Positions 63,721 to 64,000 of a stretch of DNA of 64,000 nucleotides are shown piece after piece. A program made the position numbers and the translations under genes. This DNA comes from Xiphophorus maculatus (taxonomy: Eukaryota > Chordata > Actinopteri > Cyprinodontiformes > Poeciliidae). Location of the stretch: NCBI RefSeq assembly GCF_002775205.1, contig NC_036454.1:9181882-9245881 (forward strand), in the 5' to 3' direction. The notes beneath the pieces are model-generated. The model had not been told where the DNA came from. It worked only from the letters and a program-made list of their open reading frames with translations, and searched no databases. Numbering within the stretch: the stretch's first letter is position 1; each line of letters begins with the position of its first letter.

Positions 63721-64000
63721 GTTCTGGGTCAGATCCATTAAAAATTTAATTTTCAAAAAAATGTTGCACCTGCACCTTAGCATCTTTACATTTCCAAAAC
63801 ATTATTTGTCATATTTGTATACATAAGCTTGAGGAATAATAATAATTTTAAAAAATTGGGAAAATTTAAACCCATTTTGTCCCACTTCTCTAGCATCACT
63901 AACCTAATAAAGTGGTCACGTCTGGTTGAGCTGCTTGGCAGCTGTAACTAGGCATTTGACACCAGGTTGTTTGTAAATAATGGTAATAAAAAACTAAGAA

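Larger units (their letters stand above)
60548..64000. other. Gene-free spacer with nested transposon remains
   Basis: No host gene was recognised. It holds a possible LINE fragment (about 61280-61570), an interrupted Tc1-like copy (61620-62620), a LINE-like tail inside it (62205-62450), and a stretch with a recurring CAACxCCATCAGAC-type motif (62990-63720). Confidence 0.65.

Overview
This is a vertebrate, almost certainly teleost fish, nuclear genomic window. The evidence is intron-rich genes with GT-AG splice sites, fish-like orthologues, AT-rich introns, and many decayed Tc1-like, hAT-type and foldback repeats of kinds common in percomorph fish. No bacterial, organellar or RNA genes were seen.

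Five genes were traced by joining exons by hand. (1) 1235-12699, plus strand: the 3' two thirds of gak (cyclin-G-associated kinase), carrying the PTEN/C2-like, clathrin/adaptor-binding and C-terminal J regions. The kinase exons lie upstream of the window. (2) 16496-30427, minus strand: a gene I cannot name. It encodes about 517 residues with a basic N-terminus and a long acidic, low-complexity tail, and every exon is phase 0-0. A possible second promoter and first exon lies at about 25.0 kb. (3) 38187-39010 (untranslated exons to about 41.55 kb), minus strand: a small single-pass membrane protein with three PPxY motifs. (4) 45233-53304, minus strand: a complete erap1-type ER aminopeptidase of 18 coding exons and 938 residues. 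(5) 54845-60437, plus strand: complete cenatac (ccdc84), 11 exons and 359 residues, a minor-spliceosome factor.

Layout: gak and the unnamed gene converge (12.7-16.5 kb). The unnamed gene, the PPxY gene and erap1 share the minus strand, separated by repeat-rich spacers (30.4-38.2 and 41.6-45.2 kb). erap1 and cenatac diverge from a spacer of about 1.1-1.5 kb that holds an ISRE-like element on the erap1 side and a full CTCF-consensus match on the cenatac side. After cenatac, 60.5-64.0 kb holds no gene, only nested transposon remains.

The genes do not form one pathway: clathrin uncoating, antigen-peptide trimming, minor-intron splicing, and two proteins of unknown role. The most interesting items are the unnamed modular gene with its candidate second promoter, a set of perfect short-loop inverted repeats, a foldback or Helitron-like element housing a 129-bp tandem array inside gak, and an intact hAT-type MITE with its target duplication inside erap1. 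I saw no convincing new biological system.
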